A stretch of 64,000 nt of DNA from UA16 sp965661575 (GCA_965661575.1 CBFIEJ010000005.1:1-64000), one strand, 5' to 3'. Positions 16,479-25,887 are shown, numbered from the stretch's first letter. Numbers and translations are program-made. The notes: generated by a model from the letters alone, not told the origin.

Positions 16479-17045
16479 ATGGATATTGGAACAGCGCATG
16501 CTTTGCTCGGAATTTCTGAGCCGGTGGTACAGGAAAACGTTATGGAAAGGTTGGATGCGGAAGCCTTTGCGGTGCGCGACCATTTCATGCGCCAACCCAT
16601 TGTTCCAACGCTGTTTCGTTCGCGCGTCAACCGCCTAGTCCAACTGAGTGATGTGGCCAGAGTTCTCAATGTAGAACCCTTGGGAGCGCCGGTCGAGCTT
16701 CCGAAATTACTGCCTTCAGGATCGAATTTCGTGTTGCTTGTCCGGAACCACGTCGAAAACATTCGGCGATTGCGAACGGCGATGGCAGGCACGCTCGATC
16801 CGGACGTTCTGGTTCGGTTTGGCAATGCCCTTTGCAACTTGCAATTGCGTTACATGGAAGAATTTTTGGCTCTTTCCGTGGATTCAGCCAATCTCGATAT
16901 CGATTTGGATCCGATCCCAGCACGCGATGAAATGGACTGGCAATCTTTACTCGCTTCCATTGAGGGCAAGACAGAGGAGGATCGACTTGTCATTGTCAAG
17001 GAGAGAAGGCGCATGGCTCAGATTTTGGAGCGCGAAACCACCTGA
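16479..17045 (+). CDS. Hypothetical helical protein (188 aa)
   Basis: I do not recognise this protein. From the ATG at 16479 it has 188 residues and no signal peptide or membrane span. It opens with MDIGTAHALLGI, then has largely helical, Arg-rich sequence (FRSRVNRLVQLSDVARVL, VRNHVENIRRLRTAMAG) and a charged C-terminal helix with EEDRLVIVKERRRMAQ. A frame extension to a TTG at 16437 adds a hydrophobic stretch, but that codon lies in the predicted -33 element, so the shorter form is preferred. It lies alone between a divergent lipoprotein and a convergent ABC permease whose stop is 1 nt away. A cytosolic adaptor or structural role is possible but unsupported. Confidence 0.75.
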   Translation: MDIGTAHALLGISEPVVQENVMERLDAEAFAVRDHFMRQPIVPTLFRSRVNRLVQLSDVARVLNVEPLGAPVELPKLLPSGSNFVLLVRNHVENIRRLRTAMAGTLDPDVLVRFGNALCNLQLRYMEEFLALSVDSANLDIDLDPIPARDEMDWQSLLASIEGKTEEDRLVIVKERRRMAQILERETT

Positions 17046-17046
17046 T

Positions 17047-18285
17047 TCATTCGCGTCCTAAGGCGACAATTGGATCCAGTTTCGCCGCTTGCCGAGCGGG
17101 ATAGTAACCACTGGCGATGCTAGTCACTAGGCTGAGAATGACACCGGATGCCATCCAGCCGATGGGAAGTACAAAAGGCGTTTCCATGAAATAGGCAATG
17201 CCGTTACCGGCAGCTAGCCCGAGCACAATGCCAACGGCTCCGCCCAGTTGTCCAATGATGATGACCTCGATTAAAAATTGCGTGCGGATGGCGTTTGGGG
17301 TCGCTCCCAGGGCTTTTCTGGTTCCAATTTCACGTGTGCGCTCAGAGACACTGACCAGCATAATATTCATGAGTCCAATTCCGGCCCCAAATAGGGTGAT
17401 GATGCCTATGATTGTGGCGGCCATGGTAATGCCACCTGTGGCCTCTTGCAAAGTGTCAACCAAGCTGTTGCTCATCGAGGCATTGAAAGAAAGTTCTTCC
17501 CCCGGACGATCTCGTCTCACCACACGCATCAGCCCCATGGCTTCTTCCGCGAGGGTTGATATTTCCGCGGCATCTTCAACTTTGCATGCGATGCGATAAC
17601 TCCGGTTGTCATCGGAGAACTGTTGGCGAATGCATGGGATGGGAACATAGCATTGATTGTCTTGTGACATCCCAAATGACTGCCCGCGAGATTGGAGAAC
17701 ACCGATGATTTGATACCGTTGCGACCCCAATGAAAATTCGGCGCCGACCGGCTCTTCCCAGGGGTCAAATAGTTCCGTCGCCAGATCAGAGCCAATCAGA
17801 GCAAGGTGTTGAGAGGAGCGCGCTTCTTTCGGAGTGAAATTCCTTCCCTTGTCCAAATCGTATCCACTCACCTCGAGGTAGTTTTCCTCAATCCCGAGAA
17901 TTTGGATGTTGGGGTTGGTTTGTTCATTTCCTCGCGACAGAGTGGCTTGGCTTGTTCCAAACACTGAAAAACTCACGGTAATGGAGTTGGATGCTTCCTC
18001 CGCAAAGCGTTGGGCTTCGTCATATGTTATGGGCGTTCCCGCTTTGACACGTTGCCCTTGATTGACCCCTGTTTCTGTGCGCTGACGAAAGGTAAATACA
18101 TCCGTACCCAAGGAAGAGAACTGCTCGGTGACATTGGCTTCCAATGAAGATGTAGCCGTTGTCATACTAATGAGCGCCATGATCCCCAGACCGATGATGG
18201 CAATGGTGAGCGAAGTTCGAAGCAAATTGCTTTGAATGGACCGCACAGCAATCCGCATCATTTCAATGAGTAACTCCCTTTTCAT
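17047..18285 (-). CDS. MacB/FtsX-type ABC transporter permease
   Basis: This 412-residue inner-membrane permease has the MacB layout: an N-terminal transmembrane helix (about 18-40, SLTIAIIGLGIMALISMTTA), a large periplasmic MacB_PCD domain, and three C-terminal helices of the FtsX domain. The conserved GLMNIMLVSVSERTREIGTR loop and the final PARQAAKLDPIVAL are present. Such proteins couple cytoplasmic ATP hydrolysis to periplasmic work such as export of lipoproteins, peptides or drugs. No ATPase subunit or membrane-fusion protein is next to it, so the partner must be encoded elsewhere. It is divergent from aconitase, with overlapping promoter regions. Confidence 0.9.
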   Translation of the reverse strand: MKRELLIEMMRIAVRSIQSNLLRTSLTIAIIGLGIMALISMTTATSSLEANVTEQFSSLGTDVFTFRQRTETGVNQGQRVKAGTPITYDEAQRFAEEASNSITVSFSVFGTSQATLSRGNEQTNPNIQILGIEENYLEVSGYDLDKGRNFTPKEARSSQHLALIGSDLATELFDPWEEPVGAEFSLGSQRYQIIGVLQSRGQSFGMSQDNQCYVPIPCIRQQFSDDNRSYRIACKVEDAAEISTLAEEAMGLMRVVRRDRPGEELSFNASMSNSLVDTLQEATGGITMAATIIGIITLFGAGIGLMNIMLVSVSERTREIGTRKALGATPNAIRTQFLIEVIIIGQLGGAVGIVLGLAAGNGIAYFMETPFVLPIGWMASGVILSLVTSIASGYYPARQAAKLDPIVALGRE

Positions 18286-18304
18286 GTTGTGCGAATGTAC
18301 TGCT

Positions 18305-18312
18305 TACATTTG
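18305..18312 (+). promoter_or_regulatory. -7 box of aconitase
   Basis: TACATTTG is a perfect TAnnTTTG match; TTTC at 18280-18283 (21-base spacer) is a possible -33. It gives a leader of about 16 nt to the ATG at 18333. On the other strand TACATTCG (18292-18299) may drive the permease gene. Confidence 0.5.
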
Positions 18313-18332
18313 CAGCCTAAAGAAAAGAGAAG

Positions 18333-20594
18333 ATGACTTTTGATTTGGACATGATCCGCTCCGTGTATGAGCGATTTCCTAAGAACGTAGCAGCTGCTCG
18401 TCGAATGACAGGCAAAAACTTGACGCTGGCTGAGAAAATCCTTTACACGCACCTTTGGGAAGGAGATGCGAAACAAGCCTATAACCGTGGAGTCGATTAT
18501 GTAGACTTTGCGCCGGACCGAGTGGCCATGCAAGATGCAACAGCCCAAATGGCTCTTTTGCAATTCATGCAGGCTGGAAAAGCAAAGGCAGCTGTCCCTT
18601 CAACGGTGCACTGCGACCACTTAATTCAGGCAAAAGTTCAGGCGGATTCAGATCTGCAAGAGGCGATCAACAAGAACAACGAAGTCTACAATTTCCTCGA
18701 ATCTGTTTCGGACAAATTCGGCATCGGATTCTGGAAACCGGGCGGTGGAATCATACACCAAGTTGTTTTGGAGAATTATGCTTTCCCGGGTGGGATGATG
18801 ATTGGTACAGATTCGCACACCGTTAATGCAGGTGGTTTAGGGATGGTTGCCGTTGGTGTTGGTGGTGCTGATGCTGTTGACGTGATGGCGGGCATGCCGT
18901 GGGAATTGAAATTCCCGAAGTTGATCGGCATCAAGCTCACGGGAACACTTTCAGGTTGGGCGTCAGCCAAAGATGTGATTTTGAAAGTAGCAGGTGTACT
19001 CACAGTAAAAGGAGGAACCGGTTGCATCGTTGAATACTTTGGAGAAGGAGCCAAGTCACTGAGCTGCACCGGTAAAGGCACCATTTGCAACATGGGGGCA
19101 GAAATTGGAGCAACGACATCAACCTTTGGCTACGACGATAGCATGGCACGCTACCTGCGAGCGACGGGTCGTGCTGACGTCGCTGAGATGGCAGACGGCG
19201 TGCGTGAACACCTCACGGGTGATCCCGAGGTGTATGCCAATCCCGAGGCTTATTTTGATCAAGTGATCGAGATCAACTTGAGTGATCTCGAGCCACATCT
19301 CAACGGTCCTTTCACGCCAGACTTGGCAACGCCTATCAGCCAAATGAAGGAGGCGGCGGCTCAAAATGACTGGCCCACGTCGCTGGAGTATGGACTGATC
19401 GGTTCATGCACCAATTCGAGTTATGAAGACATCAGTCGGTCGGCGAGCATTGCCACACAAGCTGTGGAAAAAGGCGTCGAAGCGAAAGCACATTTAACGA
19501 TTACACCGGGCTCCGAGTTGGTCCGCTACACCATTGATCGGGACGGCTTCATCGCAACATTCGAAAAAATGGGCGGCAGTGTATTCGCCAATGCGTGTGG
19601 TCCATGCATCGGTCAATGGGCCCGAGCGGGTGCTGAGAAGAAGGAAAAAAATTCAATCGTGCACTCATTCAACCGCAATTTTTCGAAGCGAGCAGATGGC
19701 AACCCAAACACGCACGCTTTTGTGGGGTCACCTGAGCTTGTTACGGCCTTGGCCATTGCGGGGGATTTGACGTTTAATCCTATGACCGATCCACTCACGC
19801 TCCCTGATGGAAGCCAAGTGATGCTTGAGGAGCCAAAAGGCGACGAATTGCCATCAAAAGGATTCGACGTGGAAGATGCCGGTTACGTGGCCCCTGCTGA
19901 GGATGGAAGCGGTGTAGAGGTCAAAGTTGATGCGGCGTCAGAGCGCTTGCAGCTGCTTGATCCTTTCAAGCCATGGGACGGACAAAATATCAGTGGAGCG
20001 CGCCTCTTGATCAAGGCGGCAGGTAAGTGCACCACGGACCATATTTCAATGGCCGGACCATGGTTGCGGTACCGTGGACATTTGGATAACATTTCCAACA
20101 ATACGTTGACTGGAGCGGAGAATGCTTTCAATGGTAAACCCAACTCCGTCAAGAATCAACTGACCGGGGTCTACGGGGAAGTTCCTGCGGTGCAGCGAGC
20201 CTACAAAGCTGAAGGCATTCCTACTGTTGTAGTTGGAGACTCGAATTATGGAGAAGGAAGCTCCAGGGAGCATGCGGCCATGCAGCCACGATTCTTGGGC
20301 GTTATGGCGGTTATTGTGAAGTCGTTTGCCCGAATCCATGAGACCAACTTGAAGAAGCAGGGGATGTTGGGGCTGACGTTCGCGAATGAATCGGATTTTG
20401 ATCTGATCCAAGAAGATGACACCTTCAACTTTGTTGATTTGGCATCATTCGCACCGGGTAAGCCATTGACCGTTGAGATTCAGCATGCTGATGGTTCCAA
20501 TGACAGCATCCAAGTCAATCACACCTACAACGCTCAACAAATTGATTGGTTCCGAGCAGGCTCTGCATTGAACTTGATCAAGCAACAGCAGTGA
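18333..20594 (+). CDS. Aconitate hydratase (mitochondrial-type)
   Basis: Aconitase interconverts citrate and isocitrate in the TCA cycle in the cytoplasm. The 753-residue protein has the mitochondrial-aconitase size and layout, not the 890-residue AcnA form. The [4Fe-4S] ligands are Cys359 (IGSCTNSSYED), Cys422 and Cys425 (NACGPCIGQW). Their 63 and 3 residue spacing is the same as in mitochondrial aconitase. Substrate motifs GTDSHT and GDSNYGEGSSREHAA are present, with the swivelling C-terminal domain complete. A perfect -7 box lies upstream. The metallophosphoesterase gene starts 10 nt after the stop, so the two may be cotranscribed. Confidence 0.97.
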   Translation: MTFDLDMIRSVYERFPKNVAAARRMTGKNLTLAEKILYTHLWEGDAKQAYNRGVDYVDFAPDRVAMQDATAQMALLQFMQAGKAKAAVPSTVHCDHLIQAKVQADSDLQEAINKNNEVYNFLESVSDKFGIGFWKPGGGIIHQVVLENYAFPGGMMIGTDSHTVNAGGLGMVAVGVGGADAVDVMAGMPWELKFPKLIGIKLTGTLSGWASAKDVILKVAGVLTVKGGTGCIVEYFGEGAKSLSCTGKGTICNMGAEIGATTSTFGYDDSMARYLRATGRADVAEMADGVREHLTGDPEVYANPEAYFDQVIEINLSDLEPHLNGPFTPDLATPISQMKEAAAQNDWPTSLEYGLIGSCTNSSYEDISRSASIATQAVEKGVEAKAHLTITPGSELVRYTIDRDGFIATFEKMGGSVFANACGPCIGQWARAGAEKKEKNSIVHSFNRNFSKRADGNPNTHAFVGSPELVTALAIAGDLTFNPMTDPLTLPDGSQVMLEEPKGDELPSKGFDVEDAGYVAPAEDGSGVEVKVDAASERLQLLDPFKPWDGQNISGARLLIKAAGKCTTDHISMAGPWLRYRGHLDNISNNTLTGAENAFNGKPNSVKNQLTGVYGEVPAVQRAYKAEGIPTVVVGDSNYGEGSSREHAAMQPRFLGVMAVIVKSFARIHETNLKKQGMLGLTFANESDFDLIQEDDTFNFVDLASFAPGKPLTVEIQHADGSNDSIQVNHTYNAQQIDWFRAGSALNLIKQQQ

Positions 20595-20604
20595 TCTTTC
20601 GGCT

Positions 20605-21306
20605 TTGAAAGCTCCCTCAGATGCTGTGAATACGGGCTGTGTTTCGATTGAATTGGCTGGTCAACGGCTAGAATTGCATCCCGAAAGAAGCTTGTGGTGG
20701 GAGAAGGAGGAGATCTTGATGGTCTCGGACGTGCACTTGGGAAAGGCGGCTCATTTTCGAAAGCATGGAATCGCAATTCCTCCAGCGGTCAATGCTGAAA
20801 GTTTGCGTCGGTTAGAGACGTTGATTCGCCTCTACCAACCGAGACGATTGCTTGTATTGGGCGATCTCTTCCACAGTGACCTCAATGCCGAGTGGTCTGA
20901 GTTCTGTCGCTGGCTCAAAGAGATTTACAATTCCTGTGGATTGGAGGAATTCCGGTTGGTCGAGGGGAACCATGATGTCTTGCCCGACGCTGCCTTTGAT
21001 GGAATCAAGTTGGTGCGCAGTGCGCAGTGGAGTTTGGGTCCTTTCGACTTCGTGCACGATCCGAAGGATGCCGCGTTGCCGGTCGTTGCCGGTCGTGTCT
21101 CAATTGCTGGTCATCTGCATCCTGCCATTCGATTAACGGGAAAAGCAAAACAACAATTGCGACTGCCAGGCTGGTGGTGGCAGGCCCTTCGTCAGACGCT
21201 CGTCATGCCCAACTTCGGAACCTTTACCGGTTCGTCTGTAGTCGAGATGCGCGCTCAAGATCGTTTTTGGATTTGCTCTGGTCAATCGGTCGTACCCGCC
21301 GAATGA
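20605..21306 (+). CDS. PdeM-like metallophosphoesterase
   Basis: This 233-residue calcineurin-like phosphoesterase has all the metal-binding blocks: SDVHLGK, LGDLFHS, EGNHD and GHLHP, with a late HDPKDAA segment. The arrangement and the AAHFRKHGIAIPP lead match the family known as ligase-associated DNA damage response endonuclease PdeM. In other bacteria that gene sits with an Lhr-type helicase and a DNA ligase; neither is present here. No ATG start exists: the TTG at 20605 or GTG at 20626 must be used. Spacing of 10 nt from aconitase suggests read-through. Nuclease versus nucleotide phosphatase activity is not decidable from sequence. Confidence 0.85.
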   Translation: MKAPSDAVNTGCVSIELAGQRLELHPERSLWWEKEEILMVSDVHLGKAAHFRKHGIAIPPAVNAESLRRLETLIRLYQPRRLLVLGDLFHSDLNAEWSEFCRWLKEIYNSCGLEEFRLVEGNHDVLPDAAFDGIKLVRSAQWSLGPFDFVHDPKDAALPVVAGRVSIAGHLHPAIRLTGKAKQQLRLPGWWWQALRQTLVMPNFGTFTGSSVVEMRAQDRFWICSGQSVVPAE

Positions 21307-21307
21307 T

Positions 21308-21865
21308 TTAGAATTCGATGTTGCTGGTGAAGGAGCCTGTGAATCCGACGGGCAGTCCAACCAGTGTGCTGTCCACCCACTCGCGAAGAGTGAGGTTGAA
21401 TTCTACAGTTTCAGGTCCTCCGGACAACGCTCGATCGATGACAATTGATCCGTCTGTTGCCTTGAAATCTCGCACCCCGAAGATGTCATCGCCTTGGTTG
21501 ATGATTTGCACCAAATGCTCGATTTCTTCCTGTTGCACGTAATACACCTCATCGTCGAGGACATCAAAGGAAAATCTGAAGGTCAAATCGTGGGCAGGAA
21601 GATGTGCGTCTATTTCGTCGGCAGTGCGCAGATCAGCTACGATGTGGTAGCTACGTGATAGTGGTTCCAGGCTGTCAGGCACCACGGCTTCAGCCATTTT
21701 TAAGTTGTAATCTGAATCATTGAATCCAATGCTTCCACACGCGCAGTCATAGACTGGGTTGATGAATTCTGGACTCTTGTAGCAACCGGTGGCTAGGCTC
21801 CATGTGATGGCAAGAGCGGCAAAGGCAGCGATAGAAGCAGGGGTGGAATTGAAGATCTTCATCAT
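21308..21865 (-). CDS. Hypothetical lipoprotein
   Basis: This 185-residue exported protein has a signal peptide ending in a lipobox (LATGC), so it should be lipid-anchored. The mature part has an early Cys-Ala-Cys pair (YDCACGSIGF) and is otherwise acidic and rich in predicted beta strands (DLTFRFSFDVLDDEVYYVQ, VEFNLTLREWVD), like a small beta-sandwich. I recognise no family. The start was placed at the ATG pair 21865/21862, because the longer frame from 21889 adds residues before the signal sequence. Its stop is 1 nt from the stop of the phosphoesterase gene, so the two converge with no room for a separate terminator. Confidence 0.8.
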   Translation of the reverse strand: MMKIFNSTPASIAAFAALAITWSLATGCYKSPEFINPVYDCACGSIGFNDSDYNLKMAEAVVPDSLEPLSRSYHIVADLRTADEIDAHLPAHDLTFRFSFDVLDDEVYYVQQEEIEHLVQIINQGDDIFGVRDFKATDGSIVIDRALSGGPETVEFNLTLREWVDSTLVGLPVGFTGSFTSNIEF

Positions 21866-21937
21866 GGTTTCGATTGTTGCTCGCGGCAAGATACGTGGTT
21901 CATTACAGATATGAAGGGTTCAAGGCGATTTGGCGCG

Positions 21938-23239
21938 CTAATTTCTGATCAAGGGGTAGATCAAGTAGGCTTTTCGGCGGGCGTTGAACTCGATCAACTC
22001 ATCGATCCATAGCTCAGTCATGTCGGTTGGCCATTCTTCTTCTTTCAGGGCTTCTCCCATGGCTTGATTTCCGGTCAGTTTCGCCATGAATGTTGGCGAG
22101 GAAACGAATGCTTGAGGCGCTTCAGCGGGCCAGTTTTTGTTGCATTCCCAAACAAGTTTCCAGTCAAATCCACAGGGTGATTCGGTCCATTGCTTTCCTA
22201 GTTCTCTCAGGTCTCGCCCCCGGCAGGTGATGTCTTGGTTCTTAGGCTGAGGTGCAGCCCCGGGGGTCTTGCGGGGTGTAAACGTGAAATCCCCCTCTTG
22301 AACTTCAGGCAGGCCGATGCACTGAAAAGGCAATTCAGTGCCGCGTCCGATGCTCGTCACTGTTGGCTCCAGTGGGCAAAGGCTCGGGTAAAGCGCGATC
22401 GCTTGCGCGTTGGGCAAGTTAGGGCTTGGGGCGATGGTCGGGTACCAGCGGTCGCTGTGTGCGTAGCCTTCGCAAGGAATCACGATCAAATTGCACTGAA
22501 TGCCGTCAGCAAGCCAACCTTCACCATTGATCATTTGTGCTATTTCACCCAGGGTCATTCCGTGCAAAACTGGCACAGGGAGCATTCCCACAAATGATTT
22601 CCACTTCGGATCGAGTATGGGACCTGCCATTTGATGTCCATGCGGATTGGGTCGATCCAGTACAACCACAACCTGGCCATTTTCAGCGGCAGCTTCCATG
22701 ACCAAAAATAAGCTGCTCAGATATGTGTAAAATCGAGCGCCAACATCTTGGATGTCAAATAGGATCATTCGAACGTCTGAGAGTGACTGCGCAGTGGGCT
22801 TCTTGTGCGCGCCATGGAGACTGAGAATGGGCAGTCCAGTCTTTGCGTCGATGGCGTCGTCAAAGTTCGCGCCGTTGTGGAGATTGCCGCGAAACCCGTG
22901 CTCCGGCGCGAACACCTTTTTGACGTCAAAGCCGAGCGCCAATAACGTGTCAATCAGATGAGTTTTTGGGCCCTCAACGCCTTCTCCGACCACAGACGTT
23001 GCGTTGGCAACCACCGCAATGGGCGCACGGCTGCAGGATTCGTATATGTCACGGATGTTTTCATTTCCCAGCCGCACGCGCAGGGGAGGGACGCTTCGGA
23101 TTGTCGTGTGCAATACCCCGTGCAGGGTGTCGATCGTCAATTCTTTGGCGTCGAATCCCACGGGTTCTTGCCCCCAAGAAACGGATCCACTAAACAATGA
23201 CATCACTACGATGAAGGATAATCGCTGCAGAAACTTCAT
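21938..23239 (-). CDS. DUF1343 protein, probable exo-beta-N-acetylmuramidase (GH171, NamZ-like)
   Basis: This 433-residue protein has a signal peptide (about 23 residues) and the DUF1343 signature blocks VFAPEHGFRG, MILFDIQDVGARFYTYLSS and VVVVLDRPNPHG. The family includes NamZ enzymes of Bacillus subtilis and Tannerella forsythia, which remove MurNAc from the non-reducing ends of peptidoglycan fragments. The substrate here is inferred from family. It probably works in the periplasm on cell-wall turnover products. It is divergent from the FtsX-type gene, with 51 nt between starts, and no other amino-sugar recycling gene is adjacent. Confidence 0.9.
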   Translation of the reverse strand: MKFLQRLSFIVVMSLFSGSVSWGQEPVGFDAKELTIDTLHGVLHTTIRSVPPLRVRLGNENIRDIYESCSRAPIAVVANATSVVGEGVEGPKTHLIDTLLALGFDVKKVFAPEHGFRGNLHNGANFDDAIDAKTGLPILSLHGAHKKPTAQSLSDVRMILFDIQDVGARFYTYLSSLFLVMEAAAENGQVVVVLDRPNPHGHQMAGPILDPKWKSFVGMLPVPVLHGMTLGEIAQMINGEGWLADGIQCNLIVIPCEGYAHSDRWYPTIAPSPNLPNAQAIALYPSLCPLEPTVTSIGRGTELPFQCIGLPEVQEGDFTFTPRKTPGAAPQPKNQDITCRGRDLRELGKQWTESPCGFDWKLVWECNKNWPAEAPQAFVSSPTFMAKLTGNQAMGEALKEEEWPTDMTELWIDELIEFNARRKAYLIYPLIRN

Positions 23240-23290
23240 GCGTCTAAAGTAGCGACGTAATTTGGCGTCTGTGAAATTCCAACATCATTT

Positions 23291-24790
23291 ATGACCGAAC
23301 GATTCTCCTTACCACGCCGCATCGCCAAGCGCCTTGCTGGGAGCCACTCGCAATCGACTTGGTCAAAGCCGGTTGTTCAGATTGCAACAGCAGGCGTTAC
23401 GATTGGGATTGCCTTGATTGTCATTGCGACTTCAATTGTTCACGGATTTCAAAGCGAGGTGAAGGATTTGGTGGTTGGGTTTGGTTCAGATATTCAGGTG
23501 CTCAATGGCGATTGGAGAGATCAAAAAATCACACGATCAGAGAAAATTGAGGGCGATTTGATTGCACTTTCAGACGTGCAAAGTGTGCATCCTTTTTACA
23601 CCTCTCCGGGCATAGTAGAGTCAAAATCTGGTTTGAAGGGCGTGGTGCTCAAGGGCATGAGCCAAGAAACCTCGAATGGCATGATTGAGAAATTTCTGCT
23701 CCAAGGACGGTTGCCTCGCTTCGATGGAAAGGATACAGCGATTCTTTCTTTGGAGCTCGCTCGAAGGTTGGAGTTGGAATTGCACGATCAATTGACCATT
23801 TATTTGATTGGTGGCCCTAACGGTATTCGACCACGCACCATGGTGCTCGGAGGAATTTATCGCACTGGTCTGATCGAGTACGACGAAGAATTCATGTTTG
23901 TGCCGGCACAAGCCATTCAATCAACGGCAGGATGGGGAATGGATTTGCAGTTGATTCTGAACGAAAAAACAGTGGAAGCAAGGGCTTTTGGTGGCAATCG
24001 AAGCCCGAAAGTCAATTGGAAAGAAGTGCATTCCGATGGCAGGATTTCACCGCTCAGCTGGGGAAGTAAAGGAGTACACTCATTGTCGGAAGTGCAGGCG
24101 AATAGCGTTATGTCCATAGCGGAATCAAGAGATTTGGACTTGAATGTTCTGCCCGATACGGCTTGGCTCTCACGCGTGAATGGAGAATGGAAGGTTGAGC
24201 CTACAGGATCAGGATGGGACAGGGCAGCCAGTGGCTATGAGGTTTACTTGGAGGAGGATGCTGATTTGTGGACATCAGAAGCGGAGGTCTACGCAAGCTT
24301 GCCTCTAGGGCTCGTGACAGAGACAGTCACGCAGCAGGCGCCTGAGATGTTTACGTGGCTCGGGATGCTCGATTTGAATGTGGAAATCATCATTGGTCTC
24401 ATGGTGCTGATTTCAATCATCAACATGACCTCTGCCTTACTGATACTCATACTTGAACGACGGCCGATGATCGGAATGCTCAAGGCGCTGGGCATGTCCG
24501 ACGGCCAAGTTCTCCGTGTTTTCCTCTGGCAAGCCGCACGAATTCTGGGCAAGGGCTTCTGGATGGGCAATGTCGTGGGACTCTCTATTGTTTACTTGCA
24601 AAAAGTCACAGGTTGGGTCGGTCTGAATCCTGAGGCCTATTACCTCAGTGAAGTCCCTGTGAGGTTGAATGCTGGATTTTTGGTTGCAATCGAGGTCTTG
24701 ATTTTTATTCTTTGCGTAACAATGATGTTTTTCCCAGCCTTGGCATCGACGCGAATTCGTCCAGCAGATGCCCTTCGTGCGAATCGGTGA
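23291..24790 (+). CDS. FtsX/LolE-like lipoprotein-release permease
   Basis: This 499-residue inner-membrane protein begins with basic residues and a first membrane helix (about 35-56, ATAGVTIGIALIVIATSIVHGF). A periplasmic MacB_PCD-like domain of some 320 residues follows, then three C-terminal helices with the FtsX motif LERRPMIGMLKALGMSDGQV and a final TRIRPADAL. The layout matches LolC/E-type permeases, which extract lipoproteins from the inner membrane with an ATPase (LolD) encoded elsewhere. The periplasmic domain is somewhat larger than in E. coli LolE. A terminator follows directly. Assignment to lipoprotein release rather than another FtsX-family task is by resemblance. Confidence 0.88.
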   Translation: MTERFSLPRRIAKRLAGSHSQSTWSKPVVQIATAGVTIGIALIVIATSIVHGFQSEVKDLVVGFGSDIQVLNGDWRDQKITRSEKIEGDLIALSDVQSVHPFYTSPGIVESKSGLKGVVLKGMSQETSNGMIEKFLLQGRLPRFDGKDTAILSLELARRLELELHDQLTIYLIGGPNGIRPRTMVLGGIYRTGLIEYDEEFMFVPAQAIQSTAGWGMDLQLILNEKTVEARAFGGNRSPKVNWKEVHSDGRISPLSWGSKGVHSLSEVQANSVMSIAESRDLDLNVLPDTAWLSRVNGEWKVEPTGSGWDRAASGYEVYLEEDADLWTSEAEVYASLPLGLVTETVTQQAPEMFTWLGMLDLNVEIIIGLMVLISIINMTSALLILILERRPMIGMLKALGMSDGQVLRVFLWQAARILGKGFWMGNVVGLSIVYLQKVTGWVGLNPEAYYLSEVPVRLNAGFLVAIEVLIFILCVTMMFFPALASTRIRPADALRANR

Positions 24791-24800
24791 TGTTGAGCGA

Positions 24801-24831
24801 TTGAATCAAATTGAAATGATTCAGTTTTTTT
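24801..24831 (+). terminator. Rho-independent terminator
   Basis: TTGAATCA pairs with TGATTCAG (end pair G-U) around AATTGAAA and is followed by seven T. It ends the permease transcript. Confidence 0.65.
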
Positions 24832-24857
24832 CCCATTTCCAAGACCCCTTCGGTCGT

Positions 24858-24865
24858 TACCTTTG
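24858..24865 (+). promoter_or_regulatory. -7 box of the CBS-like gene
   Basis: TACCTTTG is a perfect TAnnTTTG match; TTTC at 24836-24839 (18-base spacer) is a possible -33. The box ends 5 nt before the ATG at 24871, so the transcript may be leaderless. Confidence 0.5.
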
Positions 24866-24870
24866 CCCAT

Positions 24871-25860
24871 ATGCAAGTAGCTAAAAACGTTCATCAGAAC
24901 ATCTTGACCACCATCGGCAACACGCCCATGATCAGGATGCAGAACATGACCCAGGATTTTCCGTGCCCGGTTTTCGCAAAGGTGGAATACTTCAATCCAG
25001 GCCACAGTGTAAAGGATCGGATGGCTCTTCGAATGATTGAAGATGCAGAAAAAAATGGGGATTTGAAGCCCGGGGGAACGGTGATTGAGTGCACCAGCGG
25101 TAACACAGGCATGGGGCTTGCCCTGGCCTGTTCTGTGAAGGGGTACAAGTTGATTTGCACCATGAGTGATAAGCAGTCCAAAGAGAAGATTGATATCCTG
25201 AGAGCCATGGGTGCGGAAGTTCACGTGTGCCCGACCAATGTGGAAGCGGATCATCCGGATAGTTATTACAGCGTCGCCAAGCGATGCAACGAGGCAGATC
25301 CCAATAGCTTTTGGTGCAACCAATACGATAATAAATCGAACCAAGAGGCGCATTATGCGTCCACGGGACCGGAAATTTGGGAGCAGACCGAGGGCCGAGT
25401 GACGCACTTTGTCGTTGGAGTCGGCACGGGTGGAACAATCAGTGGCACCGGACGATTTTTGAAAGAGCAAAACCCAGACGTCCAGATCTGGGGCATCGAC
25501 TCATACGGCAGCGTGCTCAAAAAGTACCATGAGACCGGTGAGTTCGACGAATCAGAAATTTACCCTTACATCACGGAGGGCGTAGGCGAAGACATTTTGC
25601 CAGCCAACGTCAACTTTGATGTGATTGACCACTTCGAGAAGGTTACCGACAAAGACGGTGCATTGACGGCCCGCGAAATGGCCCGAAAAGAAGGGTTGTT
25701 TCTGGGATATAGCTGTGGCAGCACTTTTCAAGGACTCCGACAGCTGAAGGAGCGTCTGAAGCCATCGGACGTCGTTGTTTGCCTATTCCATGATCACGGT
25801 TCTCGTTACGTTGGGAAAGTGTACAACGACGAATGGATGAAAAGCCACGGGTGGCTCTGA
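24871..25860 (+). CDS. Cystathionine beta-synthase-like PLP enzyme
   Basis: This 329-residue fold-type II PLP enzyme joins serine or O-acetylserine with homocysteine or sulfide. The PLP Lys is Lys48 in HSVKDRMA. The substrate loop TSGNTGMG and the phosphate-binding loop GVGTGGTISGTGR follow. The YITEGVGEDILPANV segment resembles cystathionine beta-synthase (VEGIGYDFIP-like) more than CysK. There are no C-terminal CBS regulatory domains, so it is a catalytic-core form. The start at 24871 is fixed by the -7 box just upstream. It converges with ornithine aminotransferase. Cystathionine synthesis versus cysteine synthesis is not certain. Confidence 0.9.
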   Translation: MQVAKNVHQNILTTIGNTPMIRMQNMTQDFPCPVFAKVEYFNPGHSVKDRMALRMIEDAEKNGDLKPGGTVIECTSGNTGMGLALACSVKGYKLICTMSDKQSKEKIDILRAMGAEVHVCPTNVEADHPDSYYSVAKRCNEADPNSFWCNQYDNKSNQEAHYASTGPEIWEQTEGRVTHFVVGVGTGGTISGTGRFLKEQNPDVQIWGIDSYGSVLKKYHETGEFDESEIYPYITEGVGEDILPANVNFDVIDHFEKVTDKDGALTAREMARKEGLFLGYSCGSTFQGLRQLKERLKPSDVVVCLFHDHGSRYVGKVYNDEWMKSHGWL

Positions 25861-25887
25861 TTTCAGGGATGTCCCTGTAAATTTCAC

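Noticed and set aside
24640..25470. 276-aa minus-strand open frame
   Set aside because: It covers the end of the permease and the start of the CBS-like gene in antisense, with no family features.
25866..25880. CAGGG / CCCTG hairpin between the CBS-like gene and rocD
   Set aside because: A 5-bp stem with a 4-base loop and no T-run; probably chance.
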